Below are positions 1 to 11,892 of a stretch of DNA of 64,000 nt, piece by piece. The stretch covers positions 28,620 through 92,619 of the forward strand of contig JANYHF010000085.1 of NCBI GenBank assembly GCA_025359185.1, in the 5' to 3' direction. The notes under the pieces were generated by a model. The model made no database searches, had not been told where the DNA came from, and worked only from the letters and a program-made list of their open reading frames with translations. Position 1 is the stretch's first letter. Each line of letters opens with the position of its first letter. The position numbers and the translations under genes are program-made. Source of the stretch: Hyphomicrobiaceae bacterium (GTDB taxonomy: Bacteria; Pseudomonadota; Alphaproteobacteria; Rhizobiales; Hyphomicrobiaceae).

Positions 1-87
1 ATTCTCACGGTCGCCCTGTTGGCCGGTTTCATCGGCCGTGCGACGCCGCCCAAGGCCGGCGGCGTGCCCTATGTCAAGGAGCGCTGA
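1..87 (+). CDS. ABC transporter permease, C-terminal end (probably nucleoside/BmpA-type), truncated by window
   Basis: Open frame from base 1 reads ILTVALLAGFIGRATPPKAGGVPYVKER*, directly upstream of cdd in a nucleoside operon. Confidence 0.6.
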   Translation: MLTVALLAGFIGRATPPKAGGVPYVKER

Positions 88-89
88 GT

Positions 90-494
90 ATGGCAGAACA
101 CACCCAGGATCTGATCGCGGCCGCCGTCGCCGCGCGGTTGAAGGCGTATGCGCGCTATTCAAAATTTCTCGTCGGTGCCGCCGTGCGCGACGAGCAGGGC
201 CGCATCCACGCCGGCTGCAACGTGGAGAACGCCGCCTATCCCGTTGGCGCCTGTGCCGAGGCGGGCGCGCTCTCGGCCATGGTGCTGGCGGGCGGACTGC
301 GCGCCGTTGAAGTTGCCGTGGTTGGCGCGGGCGCCGGGCTGGTGACGCCCTGCGGCGGCTGCCGTCAGCGCTTGCGCGAATTTTGCGCCGAGGACACCAA
401 GGTGCATGTGTGCGATGAGACGGGCAAGGTGCGCCGCACATTTACACTGGTGGAACTGTTACCGTCCTCCTTCGGACCGGAGAACCTCAAATGA
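90..494 (+). CDS. cdd: Cytidine deaminase
   Basis: CNVENAAYPVGACAEAGALSAM and TPCGGCRQRLREF zinc/catalytic motifs. Confidence 0.95.
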   Translation: MAEHTQDLIAAAVAARLKAYARYSKFLVGAAVRDEQGRIHAGCNVENAAYPVGACAEAGALSAMVLAGGLRAVEVAVVGAGAGLVTPCGGCRQRLREFCAEDTKVHVCDETGKVRRTFTLVELLPSSFGPENLK

Positions 495-1285
495 CTCCAG
501 CGGCCGAAAGACTAAAGAAGCACATTGGAGGCGAACAGCCCGTCTTTGCCATTGTGCTCGGTTCCAGCCTCGGTGGCCTTGCTGACGGGCTCGAAAATCA
601 ACGCGTGCTCAACTACGCCGAACTGCCGGGATTTCCCAAGCCCTCGGTGTCGGGCCACGCGGGTGAACTGGTCACTGGCCGGTTGGGTGGCAAGCCCATT
701 CTGATGCTGAAAGGCCGCGCCCACGCCTACGAACATGGCGACGGTGCCGCCATGCGCCCCGTCATTGAAGCACTGGCAGCCTGTGGCATCGAGCAGATTG
801 TGCTCACCAACGCCGCCGGCTCCTTGCGGCCCGAGGCCGGGCCGGGCAGCCTCATGCTGATCACGGATCATATCAACCTCTCCGGCCTTTCCCCCCTATT
901 CGGCGAGACCGGCGATGAGCGTTTTGTCAGTCTGACCAATGCCTACGACTCCGGCCTCGCCAATCAGATGCGCGCCGCCGCCAAACAAGAGTCCGTCACC
1001 CTGCATGAAGGCGTCTATGCCTGGTTTCCCGGCCCCTCCTTCGAAACGCCCGCCGAAATCCGCATGGCCACGATCATTGGTGCGCACGCCGCCGGCATGT
1101 CCACAGCGCCTGAAACCATCCTCGCCCGCCGCTTCGGACTGAAAGTCGCAGCGCTCTCAGTCCTCACCAATTTGGGCGCTGGCATCGGCGGCGCATCGCC
1201 CAGCCACGACGAGACCAAGCGCGAGGGCGCCAAGGCCACCGCCAACATGGCGCGGCTGATCGCCTGCTTTACGAGAAATCTCTGA
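491..1285 (+). CDS. punA: Purine-nucleoside phosphorylase
   Basis: [26 protein letters not shown] motifs; ATGA overlap with cdd. Confidence 0.92.
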   Translation: MTPAAERLKKHIGGEQPVFAIVLGSSLGGLADGLENQRVLNYAELPGFPKPSVSGHAGELVTGRLGGKPILMLKGRAHAYEHGDGAAMRPVIEALAACGIEQIVLTNAAGSLRPEAGPGSLMLITDHINLSGLSPLFGETGDERFVSLTNAYDSGLANQMRAAAKQESVTLHEGVYAWFPGPSFETPAEIRMATIIGAHAAGMSTAPETILARRFGLKVAALSVLTNLGAGIGGASPSHDETKREGAKATANMARLIACFTRNL

Positions 1286-1286
1286 C

Positions 1287-2612
1287 ATGCTGGCCCAGGA
1301 AATCATCCGCAAGAAGCGCGACGGCGGGGAACTCTCGGCGGGCGAAATCGCGTCGATCATCAGCGGACTCACCAAGGGCACGGTGAGCGAGGGCCAGGCC
1401 GCCGCCTTCGCCATGGCGGTGTTCTTCAACGGCATGACCACGCCCGAACGGGTCGCCCTCACGCTCGCCATGCGCGATTCCGGCCGTGTCCTCATCTGGC
1501 CGCGCGGCCGCTTCAACGGCCCGATCCTCGACAAGCATTCAACCGGCGGCGTCGGCGACAACGTTTCCCTAATGCTGGCCCCCATGCTGGCTGCGGCGGG
1601 CGCGTTCGTGCCGATGATCTCGGGGCGCGGTCTCGGCCATACCGGCGGCACGCTCGACAAGCTCGAGGCCATCCCCGGCTACAACGCGCAGCCCGGTATC
1701 GAGCTATTCGAGCGCACCGTGGAGCGTGTGGGCTGCGCCATCATCGGCCAGACGCCGGACCTCGCCCCTGCCGACAAGCGGCTCTATGCGATCCGCGATG
1801 TGACGGCCACCGTTGAATCCATTCCGCTAATCACCGCCTCGATCCTGTCGAAGAAACTGGCGGCTGGCCTCGACGGATTGGTGATGGACGTGAAAGCCGG
1901 CTCAGGCGCGTTCATGGCCAAGGAGAAGGACGCGCGCGACCTCGCTAAAACGCTGGTGGCCGTCGCCAACGGCGCAGGCCTCAAAACCACGGCGCTGATC
2001 ACCGATATGGACGAGCCGCTGGCATCGGCCGCAGGCAATAGCGTCGAAGTGATGAACGCGATTTGTTATCTGACCGGTGCGCAACGCGATGCGAGGCTGC
2101 ATGAGGTGACGCTGGCGCTGGGAGCCGAGGTGCTGGCCAGCAGCGGGCTTGCCAAAACTCTGGCCGAGGGCCGCAAGAGGCTTCAGCGGACGCTGGATAC
2201 CGGGGCGGCGGCAGAGCGATTCACAAGGATGGTCGCCGAGCTCGGTGGCCCAACTGACCTCATCGAACATCCCGCCAAGTACATTGCCGCCGCTCCGGTC
2301 CAGATCGAAGTGTATGCGGCTAGCGCCGGGAGTGTCGCGGCCATCGATACGCGAGCGCTGGGCATCGCCGTCATCCTGCTGGGCGGTGGGCGCAAGGTGC
2401 CAAATGACGTGATTGACCACCGCGTTGGCTTGACGGAGCTGGCAGGCAAAGGCGCGGCCGTGGACAACAACCGGCCGCTCGCGATCATCCATGCTAAGGA
2501 CACTGGAAGCGCTGAAGCCGCTGCAGAAGCCATCCGCTCGGCCTTCATTTTGGGAGAACCGCCCACAGCAGGCAAACCCGTCCGTGCCCGGATTGCGGAG
2601 CCCAAGGCATGA
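1287..2612 (+). CDS. deoA: Thymidine phosphorylase
   Basis: [22 protein letters not shown] and [21 protein letters not shown] motifs. Confidence 0.96.
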   Translation: MLAQEIIRKKRDGGELSAGEIASIISGLTKGTVSEGQAAAFAMAVFFNGMTTPERVALTLAMRDSGRVLIWPRGRFNGPILDKHSTGGVGDNVSLMLAPMLAAAGAFVPMISGRGLGHTGGTLDKLEAIPGYNAQPGIELFERTVERVGCAIIGQTPDLAPADKRLYAIRDVTATVESIPLITASILSKKLAAGLDGLVMDVKAGSGAFMAKEKDARDLAKTLVAVANGAGLKTTALITDMDEPLASAAGNSVEVMNAICYLTGAQRDARLHEVTLALGAEVLASSGLAKTLAEGRKRLQRTLDTGAAAERFTRMVAELGGPTDLIEHPAKYIAAAPVQIEVYAASAGSVAAIDTRALGIAVILLGGGRKVPNDVIDHRVGLTELAGKGAAVDNNRPLAIIHAKDTGSAEAAAEAIRSAFILGEPPTAGKPVRARIAEPKA

Positions 2613-3850
2613 CCCGCGCCATTCTCATTGTGATGGATTCCGTCGGCATCGGCGGTGCGCCGGATGCAGCCGGTTATGGCGATACGGGATCGCATACGCT
2701 CGGCAACATCGCGGCAGCCTGTGCCGCTGGCCGCGCTGACAAGCCGGGATTGCGGACCGGACCGTTGCAGCTGCCAAATCTTGTCCGTCTCGGCCTTGGC
2801 CATGCTGCCCAACTCGCCAGCGGACAGCCGCTCGCCGGGGTCAAACTGCCCGATAGGTTGCAGAGCCAATGGGGTGCTGCCCGCGAAATCTCGCTGGGCA
2901 AGGATACGCCGTCAGGCCATTGGGAAATCGCGGGGTTGCCGGTCACGTTGGCTTGGGGCTATTTTCCGCACACGGAGCCGACTTTTCCGAAGGCGCTCAC
3001 TGACGATCTCATCACCCGCTGCCAGTTGCCCGGCGTCCTTGGCAACACCCATGCCTCGGGCACCGAAATCATCGCGCAGCTGGGCGCCGAGCACATCGCA
3101 ACCGGCAAACCCATCATCTACACCTCGGCCGACAGCGTGATGCAGATCGCGGCGCACGAAGAGAGTTTTGGGCTGGAACGCCTCTATAAGGTGTGCAAAA
3201 CCGCGCGCGTGCTGTGCGATCCTTTGAACATCGGCCGCGTTATCGCCCGCCCCTTCACCGGCGACACACCCACCACCTTCACGCGCACCGGAAACCGCCG
3301 CGATTTCGCCGTGCCGCCGAGCGCGCCGACTCTCTTGGATCGCCTGACATCGGCCGGGCGGGAGGTCGTTTCCATCGGCAAGATCGGCGATATCTTCGCT
3401 CATCGCGGCACCGGGCGCGTCATCAAGGCCAGCGGGCATCCAGCGCTGTTGGACGCGCTCCTCGACACCCTCCGTACGCTGCCAGACGGAGGCCTCGCCT
3501 TCGTCAACTTCGTCGATTTTGACATGCTGTTCGGCCACCGCCGGGATGTGGCGGGCTACGCCGATGCGCTCGAACACTTCGACGCCATGATCCCCCGCAT
3601 CGAAGCCGCGCTCCGCCCTGGCGATCTCGCTATCCTCACCGCCGACCACGGCTGCGACCCCACCGCGCCCGGCACGAACCACACGCGGGAATGCGTGCCG
3701 GTGCTCGCCTTCGGGCCGGGCGTAACTGCAGGAAGCATCGGATTGCGCGACAGTTTCGCAGATATCGGCCAGACCATTGCCTGGCATCTCAGCATTGCTC
3801 CGCTGGCGCATGGTCAAGCCTGGAGGTTGGGAGATGAATGCGATGACTGA
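2609..3850 (+). CDS. deoB: Phosphopentomutase
   Basis: [12 protein letters not shown] start, [18 protein letters not shown] motifs; ATGA overlap with deoA. Confidence 0.96.
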   Translation: MTRAILIVMDSVGIGGAPDAAGYGDTGSHTLGNIAAACAAGRADKPGLRTGPLQLPNLVRLGLGHAAQLASGQPLAGVKLPDRLQSQWGAAREISLGKDTPSGHWEIAGLPVTLAWGYFPHTEPTFPKALTDDLITRCQLPGVLGNTHASGTEIIAQLGAEHIATGKPIIYTSADSVMQIAAHEESFGLERLYKVCKTARVLCDPLNIGRVIARPFTGDTPTTFTRTGNRRDFAVPPSAPTLLDRLTSAGREVVSIGKIGDIFAHRGTGRVIKASGHPALLDALLDTLRTLPDGGLAFVNFVDFDMLFGHRRDVAGYADALEHFDAMIPRIEAALRPGDLAILTADHGCDPTAPGTNHTRECVPVLAFGPGVTAGSIGLRDSFADIGQTIAWHLSIAPLAHGQAWRLGDECDD

Positions 3851-4490
3851 CGACGTTTTGGTGGAACTCGCCCGCGTCAAAGCGGTGCCAGTGATCAGGG
3901 CCGGCAGTATTGAGCACGCTATGCGCGCAGCACTGTGGCTCGCAGAAGCCGGCATGACCGTTTTGGAAATGACGCTGACGACGCCTGGTGTGTTCGAAGG
4001 CATCGCGGAACTGCGCAGAATGCCGGGCTTGATCGTCGGCGCGGGCACGGTCCTCTCGAGGCAGGACGCGCGATTGGCCATCGCGGCGGGGAGCCAATTT
4101 GTTGTAACCCCCTGCTGGGTCGAAGGCGTCATCGAGCAAGCTCTTATGGCAAAAATCCCGGCGCTGATCGGCACTGCCAATCCAAGCGAGATTTGGCATG
4201 CACACACTGCCGGTGCTGCGGCTGTGAAGGTGTTCCCGGCTGCCTGCGTGGGCGGCGCTGCGTATGTCAAGCAGGTGCGTGCTGTTTTCCCGGGTGTGCG
4301 CATGATGCCGACGGGAGGTGTCACCGTTGAGACGGCCCCGGACTATCTGGCAGCGGGCGCCTTTTGTATTGGGCTCGGCAGCGAACTTGTCTCGGCCAAG
4401 GCATTGGTGGCCAACGACAAGGCCAGTGTTGTCGCCAAGGCGCGGCAGCTGCTCGAACGGCTGTCGCCATCGCAAACCATGGCCGTATGA
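3834..4490 (+). CDS. eda: KDPG/KDPGal-type aldolase
   Basis: [43 protein letters not shown] motifs. Confidence 0.85.
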   Translation: MNAMTDDVLVELARVKAVPVIRAGSIEHAMRAALWLAEAGMTVLEMTLTTPGVFEGIAELRRMPGLIVGAGTVLSRQDARLAIAAGSQFVVTPCWVEGVIEQALMAKIPALIGTANPSEIWHAHTAGAAAVKVFPAACVGGAAYVKQVRAVFPGVRMMPTGGVTVETAPDYLAAGAFCIGLGSELVSAKALVANDKASVVAKARQLLERLSPSQTMAV

Positions 4491-4497
4491 GCCCCTG

Positions 4498-5409
4498 ATG
4501 TTCGACATCATCGCCCTAGGCGAGCCGATGATAGAGTTTAACGAGGAGCCCGACGGCCGCTATCGTCAGGGTTTTGGTGGCGACACCTCCAACGCGGCCA
4601 TTGCCGCTGCGCGGCTCGGCGCGCGGGTCCGGTACGTGACGATGTTGGGCAAGGATCGCTTTGGCGATGCCCTGATGGCGCTATGGCAAGCCGAGGGCGT
4701 TGACGCTGCCCATGTTGGACGGCACGAACGCGCGCCGACGGCGGTTTATTTCGTCAACCATTCTGCGGCCGGGCACAGTTTCACCTATCTGCGCTCCGGG
4801 TCGGCCGCAAGCCATATGTCACCGTCAGATTTTCCGCAGGAGGCTTTCAAGCAGGCAAAGTTCCTGCACGTATCGGCGGTCAGCCAGGCTATCAGCGTTT
4901 CGGCGCGCGAAACCGTTGCACATGCCATCACCATTGCGGCGGCATCGCATACGCCGCTTTCATACGATACCAATTTGCGTTTGCGTCTGTGGTCCCTCGA
5001 CGAGGCCCGCGAAGTGATCGCTGCGACGGCGAAGAAAGCGTACATTCTCAAGACCTCCATTGATGACGCGCGCACTTTGACCGGGCTAACTTCGCCCGGC
5101 GAGGTGGCGCAGCACTACCTGGAATTGGGTGCCGAAAAGGTGTTGGTGACTTTGGGGTCGGACGGGGTGCTCGTGGCGACGGAAGACGCGCGATGGACGC
5201 TCTCTGCTCACAAGGTCAACTCTGTTGATGCGACTGGTGCGGGAGACGCTTTCGCAGGCGCTCTGTTGGCAATGTTAGCGCAATGGCGCGATATTGGCGC
5301 TGCGGCCCGCTTTGCCAATGCCGCAGCAGCGCTGGCGACGACCGGTTACGGTGCGGTGGCTCCGTTGCCCCGCCGCGAGGACGTGGAACGGTTACTGGCG
5401 CCGGTGTAA
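4498..5409 (+). CDS. kdgK: PfkB family sugar kinase, probable 2-dehydro-3-deoxygluconokinase
   Basis: LGEPMIEFNE, GGDTSNAAIAAARLGA, DATGAGDAFAGALLA; follows the aldolase gene. Confidence 0.85.
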   Translation: MFDIIALGEPMIEFNEEPDGRYRQGFGGDTSNAAIAAARLGARVRYVTMLGKDRFGDALMALWQAEGVDAAHVGRHERAPTAVYFVNHSAAGHSFTYLRSGSAASHMSPSDFPQEAFKQAKFLHVSAVSQAISVSARETVAHAITIAAASHTPLSYDTNLRLRLWSLDEAREVIAATAKKAYILKTSIDDARTLTGLTSPGEVAQHYLELGAEKVLVTLGSDGVLVATEDARWTLSAHKVNSVDATGAGDAFAGALLAMLAQWRDIGAAARFANAAAALATTGYGAVAPLPRREDVERLLAPV

Positions 5410-5416
5410 GGCAACA

Positions 5417-5716
5417 TCAGCCCCGGTGGTTCTGCATATAGCGCTGCAAGGACGCTTCGACACTGGCATAGGGCTCCTGCAAATCGACGCTCCAATATTT
5501 CAGCTGGCTGAGCGGGATCACGGCTCCCGTCACAGCGCAGCGCACAAAATCACCCTTGTTGATGACTTGAAACTCGCCGTTGCCGTAGCGCACGCGGGCC
5601 TCACCGGGGAACCCGGCGAATTTCTCGAACTTGTTCAAAACCCGTGCACTCCACGCTCCGCGCCACCCGGTTTCCGGGACGGTCACAAATCTATGACGAA
5701 CCCGCGCAATCAGCAA
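5417..5716 (-). CDS. DUF2093 domain-containing protein
   Basis: KGDFVRCAVTGAVIPLSQLKYWSVDLQEPYASVEAS; next to xseA as commonly seen in Rhizobiales. Confidence 0.75.
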   Translation of the reverse strand: MLIARVRHRFVTVPETGWRGAWSARVLNKFEKFAGFPGEARVRYGNGEFQVINKGDFVRCAVTGAVIPLSQLKYWSVDLQEPYASVEASLQRYMQNHRG

Positions 5717-5719
5717 TTC

Positions 5720-7300
5720 TCAGAACAGCGATCCTTGTTGAGAGCCTCCGCCGCGCGCGGGGGCGGCGCGCGGCTTGCCAATCGCGGGGACGCCACCTGG
5801 CTTGGTCTGCGGGCCGTCACCTCCGCGAGCCACCGTGCGTGCTGCGATGTGGCCATCTGACAATTCAATGTCGAGCAGGGCGTCGGCGGACACGTCAGCA
5901 GCGGCCCGGAGCATCCGGCCAACGTCGCTGCGCACTATGGCAAAGCCGCGCTCAAGAACGCTCCGGTGGCTTAGCGACGCCAGCAGTTGCGACAAGGCGG
6001 CCAAGCCGCGCGCGCGCCGGCCCATCTGGTTGGCCACGGCCAGCTGCAACCGCGCATCCACATCGCTAAGCCGTTGCGCGCTACGCTGTAGCTGTTGTCG
6101 AATAGCCAGCGGACGAAGCCCCGCCGCTGTCCGCTCCAACCGGGCGTGTCCAGCTTCCAGACGGCGGCGGGCGGCACGCTGGGCTAGGTCCGAAAGCGTC
6201 GATAGCCTGTCCGTGAACCGTTGCAGCCGGACCTTGACCAGCCCTGGCGAAAGTCGCGCCGCCACCTTCGCGAACCGGTTGGCGTGCAGCTGCGAATTGA
6301 GCCTCAACGCGCGAGGCAGGCGTCCCGCCGCCGTATCAAACCGCTGTCGCGGCATGGCGACGAGGTCCTGCGGCCGGGGCAAGCCGCCGGTGACAGCTTT
6401 GAAGCGGGTCCGCTCGTTGGCGAGTGTCCGTTTCATGCCAGCCCCTAGCCGCAAACTGAATTCTCCCACTTGCAGCAACAGATCGGAACGCTTTGGCACG
6501 GCCCATTCGGCAGCCTTGGTCGGCGTCGGCGCGCGGGCATCGGCGGCCAGATCAATGAGGGTCCAGTCGGTTTCGTGGCCAACGGCCGAGATCAGCGGGA
6601 TCTCGCTTGCCGCAGCTGCGCGCACTACGATTTCCTCGTTGAAACTCCAAAGGTCTTCGAGACTGCCGCCGCCGCGCGCGACGATCAGCACATCTGGCCG
6701 GGGGATGGGGCCGCCCGGTTGCATGGCATTGAAGCCGGTGATCGCCGCAGCCACTTCGGTGGCGGAGGTCTCGCCCTGCACGCGGACGGGCCAGACGAGG
6801 ACATGCACCGGGAATCTCTCGGCGAAACCGTGCAGCATGTCGCGGATGACGGCGCCGGTGGGCGAGGTGACGATGCCGACGACGCGCGGCAGAAACGGCA
6901 GCTTTCGTTTCCGTTCCTCTGCAAACAGCCCTTCGGCGGTGAGTTGCCTCTTGCGCTCTTCGAGGAGCGCCATCAGCGCGCCGACTCCGGCCGGCTCCAG
7001 GCTCTCAATTACGATCTGGTATTTGGACGAACCCGGATAGGTCGTGATCTTGCCGGTGGCGATGACTTCGAGGCCCTCGGAGGGCTTAAAACGTAAAGAC
7101 GAAAATACACCTCGCCAGACCACGGCGTCGATTTTGGCGTTCTCATCCTTCAGCGAAAAATAGCAGTGGCCGGACGAATGGGGGCCGCGATAGCCGGAAA
7201 TTTCGCCGCGCAGACGGATATGCCCAAAGCCCCCCTCAAGCACCCGCTTGATGGCCTGGGCCAGTTCCGAAACGCTGAACTCAGCGACGTTGGCTTTCAC
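5720..7300 (-). CDS. xseA: Exodeoxyribonuclease VII large subunit
   Basis: N-terminal OB region, [19 protein letters not shown] and [12 protein letters not shown] motifs. Confidence 0.95.
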   Translation of the reverse strand: MKANVAEFSVSELAQAIKRVLEGGFGHIRLRGEISGYRGPHSSGHCYFSLKDENAKIDAVVWRGVFSSLRFKPSEGLEVIATGKITTYPGSSKYQIVIESLEPAGVGALMALLEERKRQLTAEGLFAEERKRKLPFLPRVVGIVTSPTGAVIRDMLHGFAERFPVHVLVWPVRVQGETSATEVAAAITGFNAMQPGGPIPRPDVLIVARGGGSLEDLWSFNEEIVVRAAAASEIPLISAVGHETDWTLIDLAADARAPTPTKAAEWAVPKRSDLLLQVGEFSLRLGAGMKRTLANERTRFKAVTGGLPRPQDLVAMPRQRFDTAAGRLPRALRLNSQLHANRFAKVAARLSPGLVKVRLQRFTDRLSTLSDLAQRAARRRLEAGHARLERTAAGLRPLAIRQQLQRSAQRLSDVDARLQLAVANQMGRRARGLAALSQLLASLSHRSVLERGFAIVRSDVGRMLRAAADVSADALLDIELSDGHIAARTVARGGDGPQTKPGGVPAIGKPRAAPARGGGSQQGSLF

Positions 7301-7680
7301 GGTGTGCCGTCGATGGTCTTGAGGAGTTTTTCCTCCTCATACTGCACATTCCAGCCGATCATCTGGCGCCACAGCGCCTCGCACAGCTCTGGCGACACGC
7401 CCTGTTCCTTGGCGCGCATACGCACCTTGTCAATCACCTGCTGATTGCGCCAAGGCACGTTGGCCTCGGCCTTTTCCACCAGCTTGAGCTGCCAGGCCCT
7501 TTCTACATAGCCGAAACGGACCGCCATCAGATCGACCAACGCCCGGTCGAGGCGATCGATTTCCTGGCGGACATCGGTCAGCGAGAGGCATTCGCCAGGC
7601 GGCTTCTGACTTTGGGTCACAGTGTTGGGGGTCACAGTGTTGGGGTTCGCAATGTTGGCGCCCGTCATCGCACTCTCCAT
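7297..7680 (-). CDS. Chorismate mutase
   Basis: [28 protein letters not shown] AroQ-type helix; start taken at MESAMTG, overlapping the upstream stop. Confidence 0.8.
   Translation of the reverse strand: MESAMTGANIANPNTVTPNTVTQSQKPPGECLSLTDVRQEIDRLDRALVDLMAVRFGYVERAWQLKLVEKAEANVPWRNQQVIDKVRMRAKEQGVSPELCEALWRQMIGWNVQYEEEKLLKTIDGTP
7614..7658. repeat. 15-bp tandem repeat (GGGTCACAGTGTTGG x2 plus a degenerate third copy)
   Basis: Direct reading; encodes the [11 protein letters not shown] stretch at the N-terminus of the chorismate mutase. Confidence 0.85.
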
Positions 7681-8555
7681 CACTTGACCTTGGCCGCCGC
7701 AGCGGCAATCGTATCGGGTGTCAGGCTCGCCGGCAGTCCCGCTTTTTCGGGCACGCACCCGTCCGCATCCTTAGTGCCGCCCGCGATCATATCAAACACG
7801 GGTTTGACCTTTGGATGGTCTGCGAGCAACTCCGGCACCTTCGAAGACCCATCCGTTGCAAGCCGAACTTTCGGCGCGACAAGTCGGCATTTGCTGATGG
7901 TTTGCGTGCCTGCCGACTTCAGCGTCATCGCCGCCGTGTGCAACCGCGGGGCATCATCCGGCCGCTGACGGATGAGTTCGGCCAAGGCGTGCGGGTCTGA
8001 CGGTTTGACAGCGAACGCGGCGGCACGGCCGTCGATGCCTGACGAGAAGCCGTCGACCTTGGCCTGTGTCACCGAAAGTTCGCCCACGTCCAGCACATCG
8101 CCGGGGGCGAGCTCGAAGCTGGCAAGACTGCTCTCCCAATGGTCGCTCTTCCAGGGCACCGCCTCTTTGTGCGGGTTGACACCCGCCGAGACGACCTTGC
8201 TGCCATTGCGGCAGGCGACGTGAACGATGTGGTAGATTCCTGAGGGCAGATCGATGACGGCGCCGCCGGACCCATTGCCAAATTGGCTGTTGATGGGGAA
8301 CACGCCGGCCGTCGCAAACCCCGTGGCGTCGGCCCTCGCCAGCACCACGCGGCTTTCAGCGCAGGTCAACCCGGCGATGTTGGCTGACAGCAGAACGGTC
8401 CCTTTGGCGCCGTCATCGCTCGGAGACGCGAACTGAGGCAGGTTGAAGGCTGACAAGGTTGGCAGCGTGAACGCCGATTGCGACGAATAGCTGCTGCAGC
8501 CGGCGAGCAGGGCCGCCAGCAGTCCAGTCGTGATCGGCCGCAGTCGCAAAGCCAT
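7680..8555 (-). CDS. Hypothetical lipoprotein
   Basis: MALRLRPITTGLLAALLAGCSS lipobox; no family recognised for the remainder. Confidence 0.65.
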   Translation of the reverse strand: MALRLRPITTGLLAALLAGCSSYSSQSAFTLPTLSAFNLPQFASPSDDGAKGTVLLSANIAGLTCAESRVVLARADATGFATAGVFPINSQFGNGSGGAVIDLPSGIYHIVHVACRNGSKVVSAGVNPHKEAVPWKSDHWESSLASFELAPGDVLDVGELSVTQAKVDGFSSGIDGRAAAFAVKPSDPHALAELIRQRPDDAPRLHTAAMTLKSAGTQTISKCRLVAPKVRLATDGSSKVPELLADHPKVKPVFDMIAGGTKDADGCVPEKAGLPASLTPDTIAAAAAKVK

Positions 8556-8581
8556 GCCCAAAACCTTCCGGTCCTCACACG

Positions 8582-10093
8582 TCAACTTGTCTTGCGGGAT
8601 TTGCCCGGCGCCGCGCCGGTCCACCAGCGGTTGGAGACCGGGAACCGCCCAGCCGCCTGTTCGATGACCTCGGCCGCCCGGAACAAAGTTTCTTCGTCAA
8701 ACGCCTTGCCGATGAGTTGCAGGCCCAACGGCAGACCATCGGGCGCGAGCCCGGCAGGCACAGCGATACCTGGCAACCCGGCCATGTTCACCGTCACCGT
8801 GAAGATGTCGTTGAGATACATCTGGATCGGGTCGTTGCTCATCGAGCGCAGCGGGAACGCGGCATTGGGTGTGGCGGGCGTCAGCAGCACATCGACCTTT
8901 TGATAGGCCTCGTCGAAATCGCGCTTGATCAGCGTGCGCACTTTCTGGGCCTGGAGATAATAGGCATCGTAATACCCCGCCGACAGCACGTAAGTGCCAA
9001 TGATGATACGCCGCTTGACCTCTTTGCCAAAGCCCTGCGCGCGGCTCTTTTCGTAGGTCTCGATCAGATCTTTGCCTGGCACGCGCAGGCCGTAGCGCAT
9101 TCCGTCATAGCGGGCGAGATTGGAGGAGGCCTCGGCGGGCGCGACGATGTAGTAGGCGGGCAGCGCCAGCTTGGTGTGGGGCAGGCTGACCTCGTGGATG
9201 GTGGCGCCCGCAGCTTTCAACCAATCGATGCCCTGCTGCCAGAGCTTTTCTATTTCTGCAGGCATCCCGTCGATACGGTATTCCTTCGGCACCCCGACCT
9301 TGAGCCCCTTGATGCCCTTGCCCAGCGCCGCCTCATAGTCAGGCACCGGTAGATCGGCGGAAGTCGTGTCCTTTGGATCATGACTGGCCATGGCCTTCAG
9401 CAGGATCGCGGCATCGCGCACGGTTTTGGCGATGGGGCCGGCCTGGTCGAGTGAGGACGCGAAGGCAACGACACCCCAGCGCGAGCAGCGGCCATAAGTT
9501 GGCTTGATGCCGACCGTGCCAGTAAGCGCGGCCGGCTGGCGGATCGAACCGCCGGTGTCGGTCGCTGTGGCGCCAAGGCAGAGCGATGCCGCCACCGCCG
9601 TCGCCGAACCACCGGAGGAGCCGCCCGGCACCAAATCGGCATTTTTGCCGCTGGCGCGCCAGGGGTTCACCACCGGGCCGTAATAGCTGGTCTCGTTCGA
9701 CGAGCCCATGGCGAACTCGTCCATGTTGAGTTTGCCCAACATAACCGCGCCGGCATCCCAAAGGTTCTGCGTGACCGTGCTCTCATAGGTCGGCTTGAAG
9801 CCGTCGAGCACTTGGCTACAGGCCTGTGTATGCACGCCCTTGGTAGCGAACAGATCCTTGATGCCCAGCGGAATGCCCTCCAGAGCGCGGCCTTTGCCCT
9901 TGGCCAGCGTGTTGCCGGAAATCCGCGCCATCGCCCGCGCCTGATCGGCCGTGACGGCGACATAGGCGTTCAGCGATGGATTGGCCTGCTCGATGGCAGC
10001 AAGGAAGGCGTCGGTCAGTTCCAAGGCGGTGAATTGTTTGCCAGCGAGGCCATCGCGGGCTTCGGCAAGGGTGAGTGACGTGAGATCGGTCAT
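8582..10093 (-). CDS. gatA: Asp-tRNA(Asn)/Glu-tRNA(Gln) amidotransferase subunit A
   Basis: [43 protein letters not shown] amidase signature; start [13 protein letters not shown]. Confidence 0.96.
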   Translation of the reverse strand: MTDLTSLTLAEARDGLAGKQFTALELTDAFLAAIEQANPSLNAYVAVTADQARAMARISGNTLAKGKGRALEGIPLGIKDLFATKGVHTQACSQVLDGFKPTYESTVTQNLWDAGAVMLGKLNMDEFAMGSSNETSYYGPVVNPWRASGKNADLVPGGSSGGSATAVAASLCLGATATDTGGSIRQPAALTGTVGIKPTYGRCSRWGVVAFASSLDQAGPIAKTVRDAAILLKAMASHDPKDTTSADLPVPDYEAALGKGIKGLKVGVPKEYRIDGMPAEIEKLWQQGIDWLKAAGATIHEVSLPHTKLALPAYYIVAPAEASSNLARYDGMRYGLRVPGKDLIETYEKSRAQGFGKEVKRRIIIGTYVLSAGYYDAYYLQAQKVRTLIKRDFDEAYQKVDVLLTPATPNAAFPLRSMSNDPIQMYLNDIFTVTVNMAGLPGIAVPAGLAPDGLPLGLQLIGKAFDEETLFRAAEVIEQAAGRFPVSNRWWTGAAPGKSRKTS

Positions 10094-10119
10094 TCGATAC
10101 CTGATTGGATAGGCAAAGA

Positions 10120-10713
10120 CTAATTTGCGAGATGGGTCTTGGCGTAGACGTCGTTGAGAGCGCAGGAGAGTCCAATACACGTCAGAATCAACTTGCCGCC
10201 CTTTTCGATTGTCTCCGGCCGCTCTGGCCAAGCACCTTCGGCATCGCGGCGCAAAAGTTGAGCTTCAATCCGGGTCGATTGCACGACCAGGATCTCGACG
10301 ACGGTTGGTATTGATGCGTACACAAACACATCGTCCCAAGTGTCAGACGAGTTGCCTGGCGACAAAATTTCAACAAGCAAAACCGGGTCCGGCAAGGCAA
10401 TTTGCCCAGCCTCAGTCGGCGAACAGGTCACGCCCACGTCGGGAACACGCATGTTCACATCGGCCCTGATGCGGGTGGCGACCGCAGGCTCCGTAAAAAC
10501 CATGCAAGGGCTCTTTTTCTTTTTGAGACAGTTGCCGATTAGAATCGCGACATTGGCCTGCAACGCCCCATGTGTGGTGCTCGCAGGCGACATCGCCCGA
10601 ATGACGCCATCGACCAACTGGAATTTCTTGTGGACACCATCCCCCGGCCAGTCGATGAATTCATCAACGGTGATTGGCGGCGGTGGCAGCATGTCTTTCT
10701 TTAGTGCGCTCAT
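10120..10713 (-). CDS. Uma2 family endonuclease (DUF820)
   Basis: [40 protein letters not shown]-(D/E)xK-type motifs. Confidence 0.88.
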   Translation of the reverse strand: MSALKKDMLPPPPITVDEFIDWPGDGVHKKFQLVDGVIRAMSPASTTHGALQANVAILIGNCLKKKKSPCMVFTEPAVATRIRADVNMRVPDVGVTCSPTEAGQIALPDPVLLVEILSPGNSSDTWDDVFVYASIPTVVEILVVQSTRIEAQLLRRDAEGAWPERPETIEKGGKLILTCIGLSCALNDVYAKTHLAN

Positions 10714-10758
10714 TGAAACGCCTGTCGATCAAAGATAGCCTCCGGCCAGCACTTTGGC

Positions 10759-10998
10759 CTATTCTGACGCCTTTGACGGACTGTCCGCCTGTGCCGCAAG
10801 AATGATGGCGAGAATTCCGACGAGAATCGCGAGCAGCCCGCCCAAAAAGCCCCAGAGCATCCAGCCGATATACATTGGGTCGCTGCTCAACTCGGGCGCG
10901 CGGCTGTAGATCATCACGCGGCTAACCACTGACGACAAAAGGCCCAGCGCCGAATTGCCAATCAGCACAGCCGCCGCGATGATGGTGAAGATCCGCAA
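10759..10998 (-). CDS. Small two-TM hypothetical membrane protein
   Basis: Two hydrophobic segments; lies 4 bp from gatC on the same strand. Confidence 0.6.
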   Translation of the reverse strand: MRIFTIIAAAVLIGNSALGLLSSVVSRVMIYSRAPELSSDPMYIGWMLWGFLGGLLAILVGILAIILAAQADSPSKASE

Positions 10999-11001
10999 GA
11001 G

Positions 11002-11295
11002 CTACTCCACCACCTTGGGCACGACGAAAAAATTGTCCTCAGCCATCGGCGCGTTCTTGACGATGTCGGCGGCCATTTCGCCGTCGGTCACCACGTCGTC
11101 GCGCTGCTTCATGCGCATACTGACAACGCGGGTCATCGCCTCGACGCCCTTGGTGTCAACCGCGCTCAGCTGCTCGACCCATTTCAGGATCGCGTTCAGC
11201 TCGCTCTTCAGGCTGCCGGCGTCGGCGTCCGTGATTTCGAGCCTTGCCAGCCGCGCGATACGTCGCACTGTAGCCTCGTCAACCTCTTGCATCAT
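11002..11295 (-). CDS. gatC: Asp-tRNA(Asn)/Glu-tRNA(Gln) amidotransferase subunit C
   Basis: [12 protein letters not shown]...[16 protein letters not shown] family pattern. Confidence 0.93.
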   Translation of the reverse strand: MMQEVDEATVRRIARLARLEITDADAGSLKSELNAILKWVEQLSAVDTKGVEAMTRVVSMRMKQRDDVVTDGEMAADIVKNAPMAEDNFFVVPKVVE

Positions 11296-11387
11296 GCCTC
11301 ACCGTTTCTTCAGGGGCGGTCTCGTTAGGGGATTGCCCGAAGCAGTGCCATACAGATAGCCTCAAGCCGCTAAATGATGCAACCAAG

Positions 11388-11876
11388 GTGGCTGTGATGA
11401 CGGCAGAGCGGAAAGACGGGCCGGCGCGGTTTGTGGCGGCTGCGGCGCAGCTTGGACTGACAGTGGATCTTAAGACTTTTGAGCAGAGCACTCGCACCGC
11501 CGAGGAGGCTGCAGCCGCTTGCGGATGCGAGGTGGGCCAGATCGTGAAATCGCTGGTGTTCAAGGGCCGCACCACCGGCACGCCCTATTTGCTGCTGGTG
11601 TCGGGCAGCAACCGCGTCGATCAGAAGGGCGTCGCGGGCCAGATCGGCGAGCCGCTCGACCGGCCCGATGCCGGCTTCGTGCGGGACCTCACAGGCTTTG
11701 CCATTGGTGGCATTCCGCCTCTGGGTCACGATACGCCGCTCAAGACCTTTATGGACGGCGATTTGCACAAATTCGCACTGGTTTGGGCGGCGGCGGGATC
11801 CCCCAATGCTGTGTTCGCGGTCGAACCCGCAGCGCTGCAATCCGCCAGCAAGGCCCAAACCATAAAAGTCATCTAA
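11388..11876 (+). CDS. YbaK/EbsC-family (prolyl-tRNA deacylase-like) protein
   Basis: CEVGQIVKSLVFKG, GFAIGGIPPLGH motifs. Confidence 0.88.
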   Translation: MAVMTAERKDGPARFVAAAAQLGLTVDLKTFEQSTRTAEEAAAACGCEVGQIVKSLVFKGRTTGTPYLLLVSGSNRVDQKGVAGQIGEPLDRPDAGFVRDLTGFAIGGIPPLGHDTPLKTFMDGDLHKFALVWAAAGSPNAVFAVEPAALQSASKAQTIKVI

Positions 11877-11892
11877 TGGCGCCACGCCGCCG

